A DNA stretch of 8,330 bases from Clostridiales bacterium (GTDB lineage: Bacteria > Bacillota > Clostridia > Oscillospirales > Oscillospiraceae), in contig JAJQET010000131.1 in the NCBI GenBank assembly GCA_021201515.1, positions 1 to 8,330 of the forward strand, in the 5' to 3' direction. Below, piece after piece: positions 1 through 6,556 of the stretch (its first letter is position 1; each line of letters starts with the position of its first letter). The notes below the pieces were generated by a model, which was not told where the DNA came from, did no database searches, and saw nothing but the letters and a program-made list of their open reading frames with translations. The position numbers and the translations under genes were made by a program.

Positions 1-950
1 CCATCCGTCAGCCCGCCTCCTACTGCGGCGTCACCGGCATGAAGCCCACCTACGGGGCGGTATCCCGGTACGGCCTCATCGCCTACGCCTCCTCTTTAGA
101 CCAGATCGGCCCCCTGGCCCGGACGGCGGAGGACTGCGCCGCCATTCTGGACGTCATCATGGGGAAGGATAAACGGGACGGCACCAGTCTGGACGCCCCC
201 TGCGGCGGTCTGCTGGCAGGGCTGAACCCAGACCTCACCGGCATGACGGTGGGCATCCCCGTGGACTGCTTTGAGGACGGCTTAGACCCCGATGTGCGGG
301 AGCGGGTGCTGGCCGTGGCCGACGTGCTGAAAGGCCGGGGGGCGAGCATCGAGGAGTTCCGCCTGCCGGTGATGCAATATGTCGTCCCCACCTACTATAT
401 CATCGCGGCGGCGGAGGCCAGCTCCAACCTGTCCCGGTTCGACGGGGTAAAGTACGGCTGGCGGGCCCAGGGCTACGAGGATTTGACCGACCTCTATTGC
501 AAAACCCGCACCGAGGGCTTCGGCAGCGAGGTGAAGCGCCGCATCCTGCTGGGCACCTTCGTCCTGTCCTCCGGCTACTATGACGCCTTCTACCGGAAGG
601 CCTTGCAGGTGAAGCACGTCATCAAGTCCGCCTTTGACGACGCCTTCTCCAAATACGACCTGATTCTGATGCCGGTGGCCCCCACCACCGCCCCACGGCT
701 GGGGGAGAGCCTGTCCGACCCGCTGAAGATGTACCTCAGCGACATCTACACCGTGTCCGTCAACCTGGCGGGGCTGCCCGGCCTGTCCATGCCCTGCGGC
801 TTTGACCGTCAGGGTCTGCCGGTGGGGGCGCAGCTCATCGGCCCCGCCCTGGGGGAGCAGGCCATTCTGAACGCCGCCTACGCTTATCAGCAGGACACCG
901 ACCACCATAAACAGGCCCCTGAGGCCGCAGAAGGAGGGGAAAGGGCATGA
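1..950 (+). CDS. gatA: GatA, Asp/Glu-tRNA amidotransferase subunit A (5' truncated)
   Basis: Amidase-signature subunit of the GatCAB complex. It hydrolyses glutamine to ammonia, which GatB uses to convert Glu-tRNA(Gln) or Asp-tRNA(Asn) to the amide form in the cytoplasm. The first complete codon is at position 3 and reads IRQPASYCGVTGMKPTYG, the conserved stretch directly after the nucleophilic serine of the Ser-cisSer-Lys triad. The leading 'cc' fits the end of that serine codon (TCC), so the window begins at the catalytic residue and the N-terminal third (lysine and cis-serine) is missing. The remaining 315 residues run to the natural stop, with family-typical segments SRYGLIAYASSLDQIGP and the C-terminal LPGLSMPCGF / LPVGAQLIGP. 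The ATG at 39 is internal and is not the start. The stop overlaps the gatB start as ATGA, so the two are translationally coupled. Identity is very secure. Confidence 0.97.
   Translation, partial: IRQPASYCGVTGMKPTYGAVSRYGLIAYASSLDQIGPLARTAEDCAAILDVIMGKDKRDGTSLDAPCGGLLAGLNPDLTGMTVGIPVDCFEDGLDPDVRERVLAVADVLKGRGASIEEFRLPVMQYVVPTYYIIAAAEASSNLSRFDGVKYGWRAQGYEDLTDLYCKTRTEGFGSEVKRRILLGTFVLSSGYYDAFYRKALQVKHVIKSAFDDAFSKYDLILMPVAPTTAPRLGESLSDPLKMYLSDIYTVSVNLAGLPGLSMPCGFDRQGLPVGAQLIGPALGEQAILNAAYAYQQDTDHHKQAPEAAEGGERA
931..937 (+). promoter_or_regulatory. Shine-Dalgarno site of gatB
   Basis: AAGGAGG lies inside the last codons of gatA, nine bases before the gatB ATG at 947. It fixes the gatB start and supports coupled translation at the ATGA overlap. 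Confidence 0.85.
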
Positions 951-2380
951 ACTGGGAAGTTGTCATCGGTCTGGAGACCCATGTGGAGCTGGCCACCAGA
1001 ACAAAAATCTTTTGCGGCTGCTCCACTGAATTTGGCGGCGCGCCCAACACCCACGTCTGCCCCGTCTGCACCGGTATGCCCGGCACCCTGCCGGCGATGA
1101 ACAAAAAGGTGCTGGAGTACGCCGCCAAAGCGTCCCTGGCCCTGAACTGCACCGTCACCCAGTACTGCAAGTTTGACCGGAAGAACTACTTCTACCCCGA
1201 CCTGCCCAAAGCGTACCAGGTGTCCCAGCTCTACCTGCCCATCGGCAGGAACGGCAGCGTCCCCATCCGGGTGGGCAGCGAGGAAAAGGTCATCCGCATC
1301 CACGAGCTGCACATGGAGGAGGACGCAGGCAAGCTGGTTCACGACAACTGGATCGACCAGACCCGGGCGGACTACAACCGCTGCGGCGTCCCACTGATTG
1401 AAATTGTGACGGAACCGGATTTCCGTTCGGCGGACGAAGTGATCGCCTATCTGGAGAAGCTCCGCTCCACCCTGGAATATCTGGGGGTCTCCGACTGCAA
1501 AATGCAGGAGGGCAGCCTCCGCTGCGACGTGAACCTGTCCGTCCGCCCCCAGGGCAGCGACGAGCTGGGCACCCGGACGGAGATGAAGAACCTGAACTCC
1601 TTCAAGGCCATCTCCCGTGCCATCGCCTACGAGGCCCGCCGCCAGCAGGAGCGCATTGAGCTGGACCACAAGCGGGTGATTCAGGAGACCCGCCGGTGGG
1701 ACGACAACAAGGACGCCACCTACTCCATGCGTTCCAAGGAGAACGCCCAGGATTACCGCTACTTCCCGGAGCCGGATATCCCGCCCATGGAGCTGTCCGA
1801 CGCCTATCTGGACGCCCTGCGGCAGGCCATGCCGGAGATGGCGGAGGCCAAGCGGGAACGGTATCAGGCCCAATGGGGCCTCTCCGCCAAGGACGCGGAG
1901 CTGCTGACCTCCAGCCGGGCCATGGCCGCCTTCTTTGAGGAGACGGTGGCCGCCGGAGCCGGCCCCAAGCAGGCCAGCGACTGGATTCAGGGCGAAGTGC
2001 TGCGGGAATTGAAGGAGCGGAGCCTGGACGTGAAGGAGATGATCTTCGCGCCGGAGAACCTGGCCAAATTGATCGGTCTGGTGTCCGCCGGGCGGCTGAA
2101 CCGAGGCAGCGCCGCTAAAGTCCTGTGGGGCTGCTTTGAGGACAACGCCGACGTGGAGGACTATATGCGCCTTAACGGTCTGGAGCAGGTCAACGACGCC
2201 GGGCTGCTGGAGGAAACGGTCACGGCAGTGCTGGCGGAGAACCCCCAGTCCGTGGCCGACTACAAAGCTGGAAAGAAGAAGGCCGTGGGCTTCCTGATGG
2301 GCCAGTGCATGAAGCGGCTCAAAGGCAAGGGCGACCCCAAGGCGGTCAGCGCCCTGCTGAATCAGAAGCTGGAGAGCTAA
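947..2380 (+). CDS. gatB: GatB, Asp/Glu-tRNA amidotransferase subunit B
   Basis: Kinase-like subunit of GatCAB. It binds the misacylated tRNA, activates the side-chain carboxylate with ATP and transfers ammonia delivered from GatA. The protein is 477 aa, the usual length. The N-terminal VVIGLETHVEL is typical. Zinc-ligand cysteines are visible at C23, C25, C38 and C41 (FCGC...VCPVC). Also present are RKNYFYPDLPKAYQ (78-92), HMEEDAGK (122-129) and the family signature DYNRCGVPLIE (142-152), followed by the KMQEGSLRCDVN segment. The C-terminal ~150 residues form the helical tRNA-binding YqeY-like domain (DWIQGEVLRELKE onwards), ending with the usual GFLMGQCMKRLKGK motif. The start is set by a strong ribosome binding site within gatA and an ATGA overlap. 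It ends before a hairpin shared with the convergent operon. No defects are visible. Confidence 0.98.
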   Translation: MNWEVVIGLETHVELATRTKIFCGCSTEFGGAPNTHVCPVCTGMPGTLPAMNKKVLEYAAKASLALNCTVTQYCKFDRKNYFYPDLPKAYQVSQLYLPIGRNGSVPIRVGSEEKVIRIHELHMEEDAGKLVHDNWIDQTRADYNRCGVPLIEIVTEPDFRSADEVIAYLEKLRSTLEYLGVSDCKMQEGSLRCDVNLSVRPQGSDELGTRTEMKNLNSFKAISRAIAYEARRQQERIELDHKRVIQETRRWDDNKDATYSMRSKENAQDYRYFPEPDIPPMELSDAYLDALRQAMPEMAEAKRERYQAQWGLSAKDAELLTSSRAMAAFFEETVAAGAGPKQASDWIQGEVLRELKERSLDVKEMIFAPENLAKLIGLVSAGRLNRGSAAKVLWGCFEDNADVEDYMRLNGLEQVNDAGLLEETVTAVLAENPQSVADYKAGKKKAVGFLMGQCMKRLKGKGDPKAVSALLNQKLES

Positions 2381-2396
2381 ACGCAACAAGTGCAAA

Positions 2397-2434
2397 AACG
2401 CTGCGGTACGCTTTTGAAGGCGCGCCGCAGCGTT
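2397..2434. terminator. Hairpin terminator between convergent operons, probably bidirectional
   Basis: A perfect 10-bp stem, AACGCTGCGG (2397-2406) with CCGCAGCGTT (2425-2434), is extended by CGC/GCG (2409-2411 with 2422-2424) across a two-base bulge. Read on the minus strand the stem is followed by TTTTT (complement of 2394-2398), giving a good intrinsic terminator for the leftward feo operon. Read on the plus strand only GTTGTGTTA follows, so termination of gatB is plausible but weaker. It starts 16 nt after the gatB stop and ends 18 nt before the stop of the minus-strand gene. Confidence 0.82.
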
Positions 2435-2452
2435 GTGTTATGATTGGGGTTG

Positions 2453-2908
2453 TTATCGTTTAATTTCCAGGCAATAGAACGACGGCCTGTCGGGATACTG
2501 TTTGTCCGGACGGTTCCAAATCTCTGCATCGTCGATTGCTCTGATGTGGTTCACAGTAAGTTCGTCAATAGAAATCGTTTGCCGGTGAAGGAACGGTCTG
2601 TCCTCAAATTCACAGTAATTCATGAGCCAGACGTGCCAGAGCTCTACGGAAGTCGTATTCCGCAAGGCGTTTTTGATATACGCAACAATTTGCTTTGCCC
2701 TGCCCTCCGTATAGTTCCATTCCAGCGAGACGGCGTTTTGCCTGTTGGTATAATCCTGAACATCTTCAAAGGGCTGCAAAAAATAGTTATCATCTGCGCC
2801 GCCGTCCTCTATTGTGCCGTCGTCGAGATTGATTTCTAACGGATCATCCTGAGACGGCTCCCAGTTTTCCAGCGGGCAATCCGCAGCAAGAAAGGTGCAT
2901 ATGCTCAT
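2453..2908 (-). CDS. Acidic hypothetical protein, 151 aa, last gene of the feo operon
   Basis: I do not recognise a named family. The protein is 151 aa, strongly acidic, with no signal peptide or membrane segment, so probably cytosolic. Visible landmarks: MSICTFLAADCPL at the N-terminus, an Asp/Gly-rich patch IEDGGADDNYF (about 33-43), an aromatic centre LEWNYTEGRAKQIV, then VELWHVWLMNYCE and a C-terminal RPSFYCLEI. The start at 2908 is supported by GGAGGT five bases upstream of ATG. It begins 38 nt after the stop of the C39-like gene, with no terminator between, and the shared hairpin follows it, so it is likely co-transcribed with feoAB. Its base composition is clearly lower in GC (roughly 45-50% by eye) than its neighbours (60-70%), and it uses more A/T-ending codons, which suggests acquisition by transfer. 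An immunity-like or small accessory role is conceivable but nothing in the sequence proves it. Confidence 0.8.
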   Translation of the reverse strand: MSICTFLAADCPLENWEPSQDDPLEINLDDGTIEDGGADDNYFLQPFEDVQDYTNRQNAVSLEWNYTEGRAKQIVAYIKNALRNTTSVELWHVWLMNYCEFEDRPFLHRQTISIDELTVNHIRAIDDAEIWNRPDKQYPDRPSFYCLEIKR

Positions 2909-2946
2909 AAGCTACCTCCGTTTCATTCTGATTGGATAATCTGCCT

Positions 2947-3774
2947 TCATGCGCCCCGCTGTAGCGCCTCCCGCTTCTCCACCAGCAGCCGAAAATAAAC
3001 CTCCATGGCCTCCTCCAACTCCGGCACCGGCAGCAGCTCACCTGCCGTCACAGCCTGCCCCCGCCGCAGGGCGGCGAGGAGCGCCGATTGCAGCGTTCGG
3101 AGCGCGTCCTCCAGGGCGGATTCCCCCAGCAGATTTGCCATGGAGACGCCGTCCAGCAGCAGCGGGCGAAACAGCGGGTCCCTGGCCTGCCGCAGCTCGG
3201 CCCAGGTGTGGGCCGCCCCGCAAAAGGCCAGCAGTTCGCTTCGCATCTCCTGAAACACCTGAACGGAGCCGTTCAGGTACGGCAAAAGGGACACATCGGC
3301 GCAGGGGGCGGCTTCCAGCCACCCCACCGTGGTAGGTGCGTCCAATCTGGCAAGAAGCTCCTCCTCCGTGAACAGGAACCGGTCAGGTTCCGGGGCATCC
3401 TCCCGTTTGTTGTTGAGGAAGCGGCAGCGTCCGTCCCCGTCCCGTCCGGTGTAAATGACAGCGTGCTTCCTGTCCGCATCCAGCCGAAGGCCCACCATGG
3501 CCGGAGTATGACGGGCCAGCAGGTCCGGCACGGCGGAAGGCTCCGCCCGCTGCTCTGCCAGGCGGAACCCTCTGGGCCGCAGAAACAAGTCGAACAGCTC
3601 CCCCGTCTGCATCATCGGCCCGGACAGGTAGCCGCCCTGTTCCGATTTCGCAAACAGATAGGGCAGCCCCATCCCCAGGGCGATTTCCCTGTCCGAAGCG
3701 TCCACGCCGGCGAAGGCCAGCAGGTTGGCCACCCCCGCAAAGGCGCAGGACGAGGGGAAGGTCATGTACTTCAT
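2947..3774 (-). CDS. Papain/C39-like (BtrH N-terminal-like) protein of unknown function
   Basis: A 275-aa protein with the layout of a papain-fold cysteine hydrolase resembling the BtrH N-terminal / peptidase C39-like group. Visible: an N-terminal SSCAFAGVANLL placing Cys10 at the start of a helix; a glycine-rich segment GGYLSGPMMQTGELF (47-61); KHAVIYTG with His104; and FLNNK with Asn121/Asn122. This is the Cys-His-Asn/Asp order expected of the fold. The C-terminal ~120 residues are predicted helical with no recognised motif. There is no signal peptide. The start at 3774 is preferred because GGAGG lies six bases upstream and the sequence opens MKYMTFPSSC. The open frame continues upstream to 3879, but those 35 extra residues (W/C/R-rich) overlap feoB and are not convincing. 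It follows feoAB closely. The fold is inference from motifs. Substrate, and whether it is a peptidase, acyltransferase or inactive, is unknown. Confidence 0.82.
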   Translation of the reverse strand: MKYMTFPSSCAFAGVANLLAFAGVDASDREIALGMGLPYLFAKSEQGGYLSGPMMQTGELFDLFLRPRGFRLAEQRAEPSAVPDLLARHTPAMVGLRLDADRKHAVIYTGRDGDGRCRFLNNKREDAPEPDRFLFTEEELLARLDAPTTVGWLEAAPCADVSLLPYLNGSVQVFQEMRSELLAFCGAAHTWAELRQARDPLFRPLLLDGVSMANLLGESALEDALRTLQSALLAALRRGQAVTAGELLPVPELEEAMEVYFRLLVEKREALQRGA

Positions 3775-6149
3775 AAGCAGCCTCCTATACAGCTTCTCAC
3801 ACAAACCCCAGCAGCAGCCCCACGGTGCGCACCAGCAGCGCCGCCGCCCAGGCAATAGCGCACTGGGCCACCACCACATAGGCCGCCCACCGGCCCCCCA
3901 GCTCCCGCCGGATGGAGGCCACAGCCGCCACGCAGGGGGGTGTACAGCAGGCAGAACACCAGCAGCGCCAGGGCGCTGAGGGGAGTCAGAATCGAGGCCA
4001 GAGCCTCGGTGGTGGGCAGCAGGATGGACAGCGTAGACACCACGCTCTCTTTCGCCAGAAAGCCGCTGATGAGGGCAGTGGAGATGCGCCAGTCCCCGAA
4101 GCCCAGGGGCTTGAAAATAGGGGCGATCACCCCGGCGATGGCGGCCAGGATGCTGTCCTGAGCGTCTGTGACCATGTTCAGCCGGAAGTCAAAGGACTGG
4201 AGGAACCAGATGATGATGGTGGCCAGGAAGATGACGGTGAAGGCCCGCTCCAGAAAGTCCTTGGCCTTCTCCCACAGCAGCTGGGCTACGTTCTTGACGC
4301 TGGGCATCCGGTAGTTGGGCAGCTCCATGACGAAGGGTACCGCCTCCCCCTTGAAGAGGCTGCCCTTCATCACGAGGGCCATCAAAATGCTGACCAGAAT
4401 CCCGAAGAAGTACAGCCCCACCATCACCAGCGCCCCATTGTCCGGGAAGAAGGCGGCGGTGAAGAATGCGTAAATGGGCAACTTGGCGGAGCAGCTCATG
4501 AAGGGGGTCAGCAGGATGGTCATTTTCCGATCCCGGTCGGAGGGCAGGGTGCGGCAGGCCATGACGCCGGGCACTGTGCAGCCGAAGCCGATGAGCATGG
4601 GGACAATGCTCCGGCCAGAGAGGCCGATCTTCCTGAGCAGCTTGTCCATGACGAAGGCCACCCGCGCCATATAGCCGCTGTCCTCCAGCAGGGAGAGGAA
4701 GAGGAACAGCGTCACGATGATGGGCAAAAAGCTGAGGACGCTGCCCACGCCGCTGAACACGCCGTCAATGATGAGGGAATGGAGGGCCTCATTCACCTCC
4801 AGCGCGGTGAGCCCCGCGTCCGCCAGGTCGGTGAGCCAGCCGATGCACAGCTCCAGCACGTCGGACAACCACGCCCCGATAACGTTAAAGGTCAGCCAGA
4901 ACACCGCCGCCATAATGAGGACGAACACCGGGATGGCGGTGTATTTGCCGGTCAAAATCCGGTCAATGGCCTGACTGCGGCGGTGCTCGCGGCTCTCCTG
5001 GGGCTTCACCACCGTTTCGCCGCAGACCTGCTGAATGAAGCGGAAACGCATATCCGCCATGGCCGCCACCCGGTCCAGGCCCCGCTCCGTTTCCATCTGC
5101 TGCACGATATGCTCCAGCATTTCCGTCTCGTTCTGGTCCAGGGCCAGGGCCTCCAGCACCGTCCGGTCGCCCTCCGCCAGCTTGGAGGCGGCAAAGCGGA
5201 GGGGTATCTCAGCCCGGCGGGCATGGTCCTCGATAAGGTGCATAATGTCGTGGATGCACCGATGTACCGCGCTGCCCACGTCGTCCGGGCTGCAAAAGTC
5301 CGTCTTGCGGGGCCGCTCCTGGAAGTTGGCCACATGGAGGGCGTGGCGCACCAGCTCGTCAATGCCCTCGTCCTTCGCCGCAGAGATGGGCACCACCGGC
5401 ACCCCCAGCAGCTGCTCCATCTCGTTCACCCGGACGGAGCCGCCGTTTTCCCGCACCTCGTCCATCATGTTCAGGGCGATGACCATGGGGACGTTCAGCT
5501 CCAGCAGCTGCATGGTGAGATAGAGGTTCCGCTCAATGTTGGAGGCGTCCACAATGTTGATGATGCCTTTGGGCTTCTCCTGAAGGATGAACTGGCGGGT
5601 CACCAGCTCCTCGCTGCTGTAGGGGGACATGGAGTAGATGCCCGGCAGGTCGGTGACCATGGTGTTGGGATGGCCCTTGATGACGCCGTCCTTCCGGTCC
5701 ACGGTGACGCCAGGGAAGTTGCCCACGTGCTGGTTGGAGCCGGTGAGCCGGTTAAACAGGGTGGTCTTGCCGCTGTTCTGGTTGCCCACTAGGGCGAAGG
5801 TCAGGGTCTCCCCCTTGGGGAGAGGGGTCTCGGTGGCCTTCTCGTGGTACTTGCCGCCCTCCCCCATGCCGGGGTGGGGGATGTCCTTCCGCCGGGCGGG
5901 TGCGTGGGTCCGGACAGGGCTGGGCTTGCCCTCCATCACCTGAATCTTCTCCGCGTCCGCCACCCGAAGGGTCAGCTCATAGCCGTGGAGCCGCAGCTCC
6001 ACCGGGTCGCCCATGGGGGCGTACTTCACCACCGTCACCTCTGTGTCGGGAATTAAGCCCATATCCAGAAAGTGCTGCCGCAGGGCGCCTTCTCCGCCCA
6101 CCGTCAAAATGGTGGCGGAGGCGCCCACCTTTAAGTCTCTCAGTGTCAT
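3771..6149 (-). CDS. feoB: FeoA-FeoB fusion, ferrous iron transporter (C-terminal frameshift)
   Basis: Imports Fe(II) across the cytoplasmic membrane. Residues 1-73 form a FeoA SH3-like domain (MTLRDLKVG...ALRQHFLDMGLIP). A linker leads to the FeoB G domain: G1 GNQNSGKTT (122-130), G2 Thr149 in GNFPGVTVD, G3 DLPG (167-170), G4 NMMD (227-230), G5 ISAAK (255-259). A helical spacer follows (about 280-395), then the permease with GFGCTVPG (521-528) and SCSAKLPIY (552-560) and two Gate-type halves. After LLYTP (residue 738) the frame as read continues for 54 out-of-family residues to 3771. Dropping one C of the six-C run at 3935-3940 instead gives PCVAAVASIRRELGG and a final membrane helix ending at 3797 (783 aa), which is what the family has. 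Preceded by a consensus promoter; the ribosome site (AAGGGA) is modest. The identity is certain; whether the break is real is not. Confidence 0.95.
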   Translation of the reverse strand: MTLRDLKVGASATILTVGGEGALRQHFLDMGLIPDTEVTVVKYAPMGDPVELRLHGYELTLRVADAEKIQVMEGKPSPVRTHAPARRKDIPHPGMGEGGKYHEKATETPLPKGETLTFALVGNQNSGKTTLFNRLTGSNQHVGNFPGVTVDRKDGVIKGHPNTMVTDLPGIYSMSPYSSEELVTRQFILQEKPKGIINIVDASNIERNLYLTMQLLELNVPMVIALNMMDEVRENGGSVRVNEMEQLLGVPVVPISAAKDEGIDELVRHALHVANFQERPRKTDFCSPDDVGSAVHRCIHDIMHLIEDHARRAEIPLRFAASKLAEGDRTVLEALALDQNETEMLEHIVQQMETERGLDRVAAMADMRFRFIQQVCGETVVKPQESREHRRSQAIDRILTGKYTAIPVFVLIMAAVFWLTFNVIGAWLSDVLELCIGWLTDLADAGLTALEVNEALHSLIIDGVFSGVGSVLSFLPIIVTLFLFLSLLEDSGYMARVAFVMDKLLRKIGLSGRSIVPMLIGFGCTVPGVMACRTLPSDRDRKMTILLTPFMSCSAKLPIYAFFTAAFFPDNGALVMVGLYFFGILVSILMALVMKGSLFKGEAVPFVMELPNYRMPSVKNVAQLLWEKAKDFLERAFTVIFLATIIIWFLQSFDFRLNMVTDAQDSILAAIAGVIAPIFKPLGFGDWRISTALISGFLAKESVVSTLSILLPTTEALASILTPLSALALLVFCLLYTPLRGGCGLHPAGAGGPVGGLCGGGPVRYCLGGGAAGAHRGAAAGVCVRSCIGGCL
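3797..3934 (-). other. Displaced last part of FeoB, in the +1 frame
   Basis: Read one frame over from the upstream feoB frame, this stretch encodes 45 residues starting CVAAVASIRRELGG, then a hydrophobic helix (YVVVAQCAIAWAAALLV) and ending LLLGFV with TGA at 3799-3797. The Cys directly after YTP and the following Arg-Glu are standard in FeoB C-termini. The original frame gives a Gly/Ala/Cys-rich tail with no family resemblance. The stop at 3797 leaves 22 nt to the next start, with that gene's GGAGG in the gap, a normal operon spacing. Confidence 0.88.
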
Positions 6150-6199
6150 ACTACCATCGTCCCTTTCTGCATTCTCTGCCGTAAAAGAGCATGGTTGGA

Positions 6200-6223
6200 C
6201 GGAGGCGGGATTCTCCGCCTCCG
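6200..6223 (-). promoter_or_regulatory. Stable hairpin in the feoAB leader
   Basis: CGGAGGCGG (6200-6208) pairs perfectly with CCGCCTCCG (6215-6223), nine mostly G-C pairs around a six-base loop. It lies between the predicted feo transcription start (about 6242) and the start codon, near +20 to +42 of the leader. No T-run follows on either strand, so it is not a simple terminator; a role in mRNA stability or leader control is possible. The structure is seen; the function is inferred. Confidence 0.55.
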
Positions 6224-6248
6224 AACTGTATTGTTTCCTGATAGAATT

Positions 6249-6277
6249 AGTATAACGTGGTCAGGGGAGGTTGTCAA
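6249..6277 (-). promoter_or_regulatory. Sigma-A promoter of feoAB
   Basis: On the minus strand, -35 TTGACA (6277-6272), a spacer of exactly 17 bases, and -10 TATACT (6254-6249). This is a near-perfect housekeeping promoter, with transcription starting near 6242 and a leader of about 90 nt. The strength of the match suggests that expression is limited by a repressor, as expected for iron uptake. I see no clear Fur or DtxR box. Confidence 0.85.
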
Positions 6278-6306
6278 TCTTTGCCATAGCGGGGCGAAGT
6301 TGTCAA
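6267..6306 (-). repeat. Direct repeat TTGACAACYTC over the feo promoter
   Basis: On the minus strand TTGACAACTTC (6306-6296) and TTGACAACCTC (6277-6267) are 10/11 identical and offset by 29 bp, close to three helical turns. The second copy includes the -35 box. The first has no -10 at the correct distance, so it is not an obvious second promoter. A paired operator for a regulator is one reading; chance or a remnant duplication is another. Confidence 0.4.
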
Positions 6307-6372
6307 CCTGAGGGGATTGCGCTCCTCCTTAGGCAGCGTTCGATATAGAGGCTTTGTCCGGCCTTCCACCCC

Positions 6373-6552
6373 TCACCGGCAGAGTGACCGGATTAAGCGC
6401 TTCATCTCATCCTTATCGGTGATGCGGCGGCTGCGCTCGATGAGTTCGTTCTGCTCCGCCCGGGGCAGCCGCCCGAAGGCGGCCAGGGCCTCCTCATCCA
6501 CGGCCAGGTTCATGGAGAAGCCCAACGGCATTTCGTGAAGGGGCGGTTCCAT
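6373..6552 (-). CDS. Small 59-aa protein downstream of spoVAC
   Basis: Reads MEPPLHEMPLGF... through AAFGRLPRAEQNELIE to ...KRLIRSLCR and a TGA stop. It opens four bases after the spoVAC stop and has AGGGGGTGA immediately upstream of ATG, so it is very probably translated and coupled to spoVAC. It is charged and predicted helical, with no signal peptide or membrane segment. The central pattern (MPLGF, then an acidic/alanine helix, then a short basic helix ending in a leucine-rich tail) resembles short hypothetical proteins I have the impression of seeing in Clostridia, but I cannot name a family. Its position at the end of a sporulation cluster suggests a role in, or at least co-expression with, late sporulation. 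The start and coding nature are well supported; function is unknown. Confidence 0.75.
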   Translation of the reverse strand: MEPPLHEMPLGFSMNLAVDEEALAAFGRLPRAEQNELIERSRRITDKDEMKRLIRSLCR

Positions 6553-6556
6553 TCCG

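Noticed and set aside
887..2395. Long minus-strand open frame (502 codons) opposite gatB
   Set aside because: Lies antisense to a complete, well-conserved gatB; it is His/Val/Leu/Gly-rich, the usual mirror of a GC-rich coding strand, and has no recognisable motif.
2444..2839. Plus-strand open frame (131 codons) opposite the low-GC gene
   Set aside because: The minus-strand frame has a good ribosome site, operon position and terminator placement; the plus frame has none and begins right after the terminator hairpin.
3775..3879. Upstream extension of the C39-like gene (35 residues)
   Set aside because: Overlaps feoB, is W/C/R-rich and unlike the family; a clear ribosome site precedes the internal ATG at 3774.
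3912..5792. Long plus-strand open frame (626 codons) opposite feoB
   Set aside because: Antisense shadow of feoB; Gln/His/Gly/Asp-rich composition typical of a complement frame and no domain pattern.
6296..6306. Second TTGACA upstream of feoAB as an extra promoter
   Set aside because: At 16-18 bases downstream there is no acceptable -10 sequence, so it is reported only as a repeat.
6309..6375. 7-bp inverted repeat TGAGGGG/CCCCTCA spanning 67 nt, tRNA-like in size
   Set aside because: No T-loop, D-loop or anticodon arm can be placed on either strand, and no T-run follows that would make it a terminator of the spm cluster; long separation makes chance likely.
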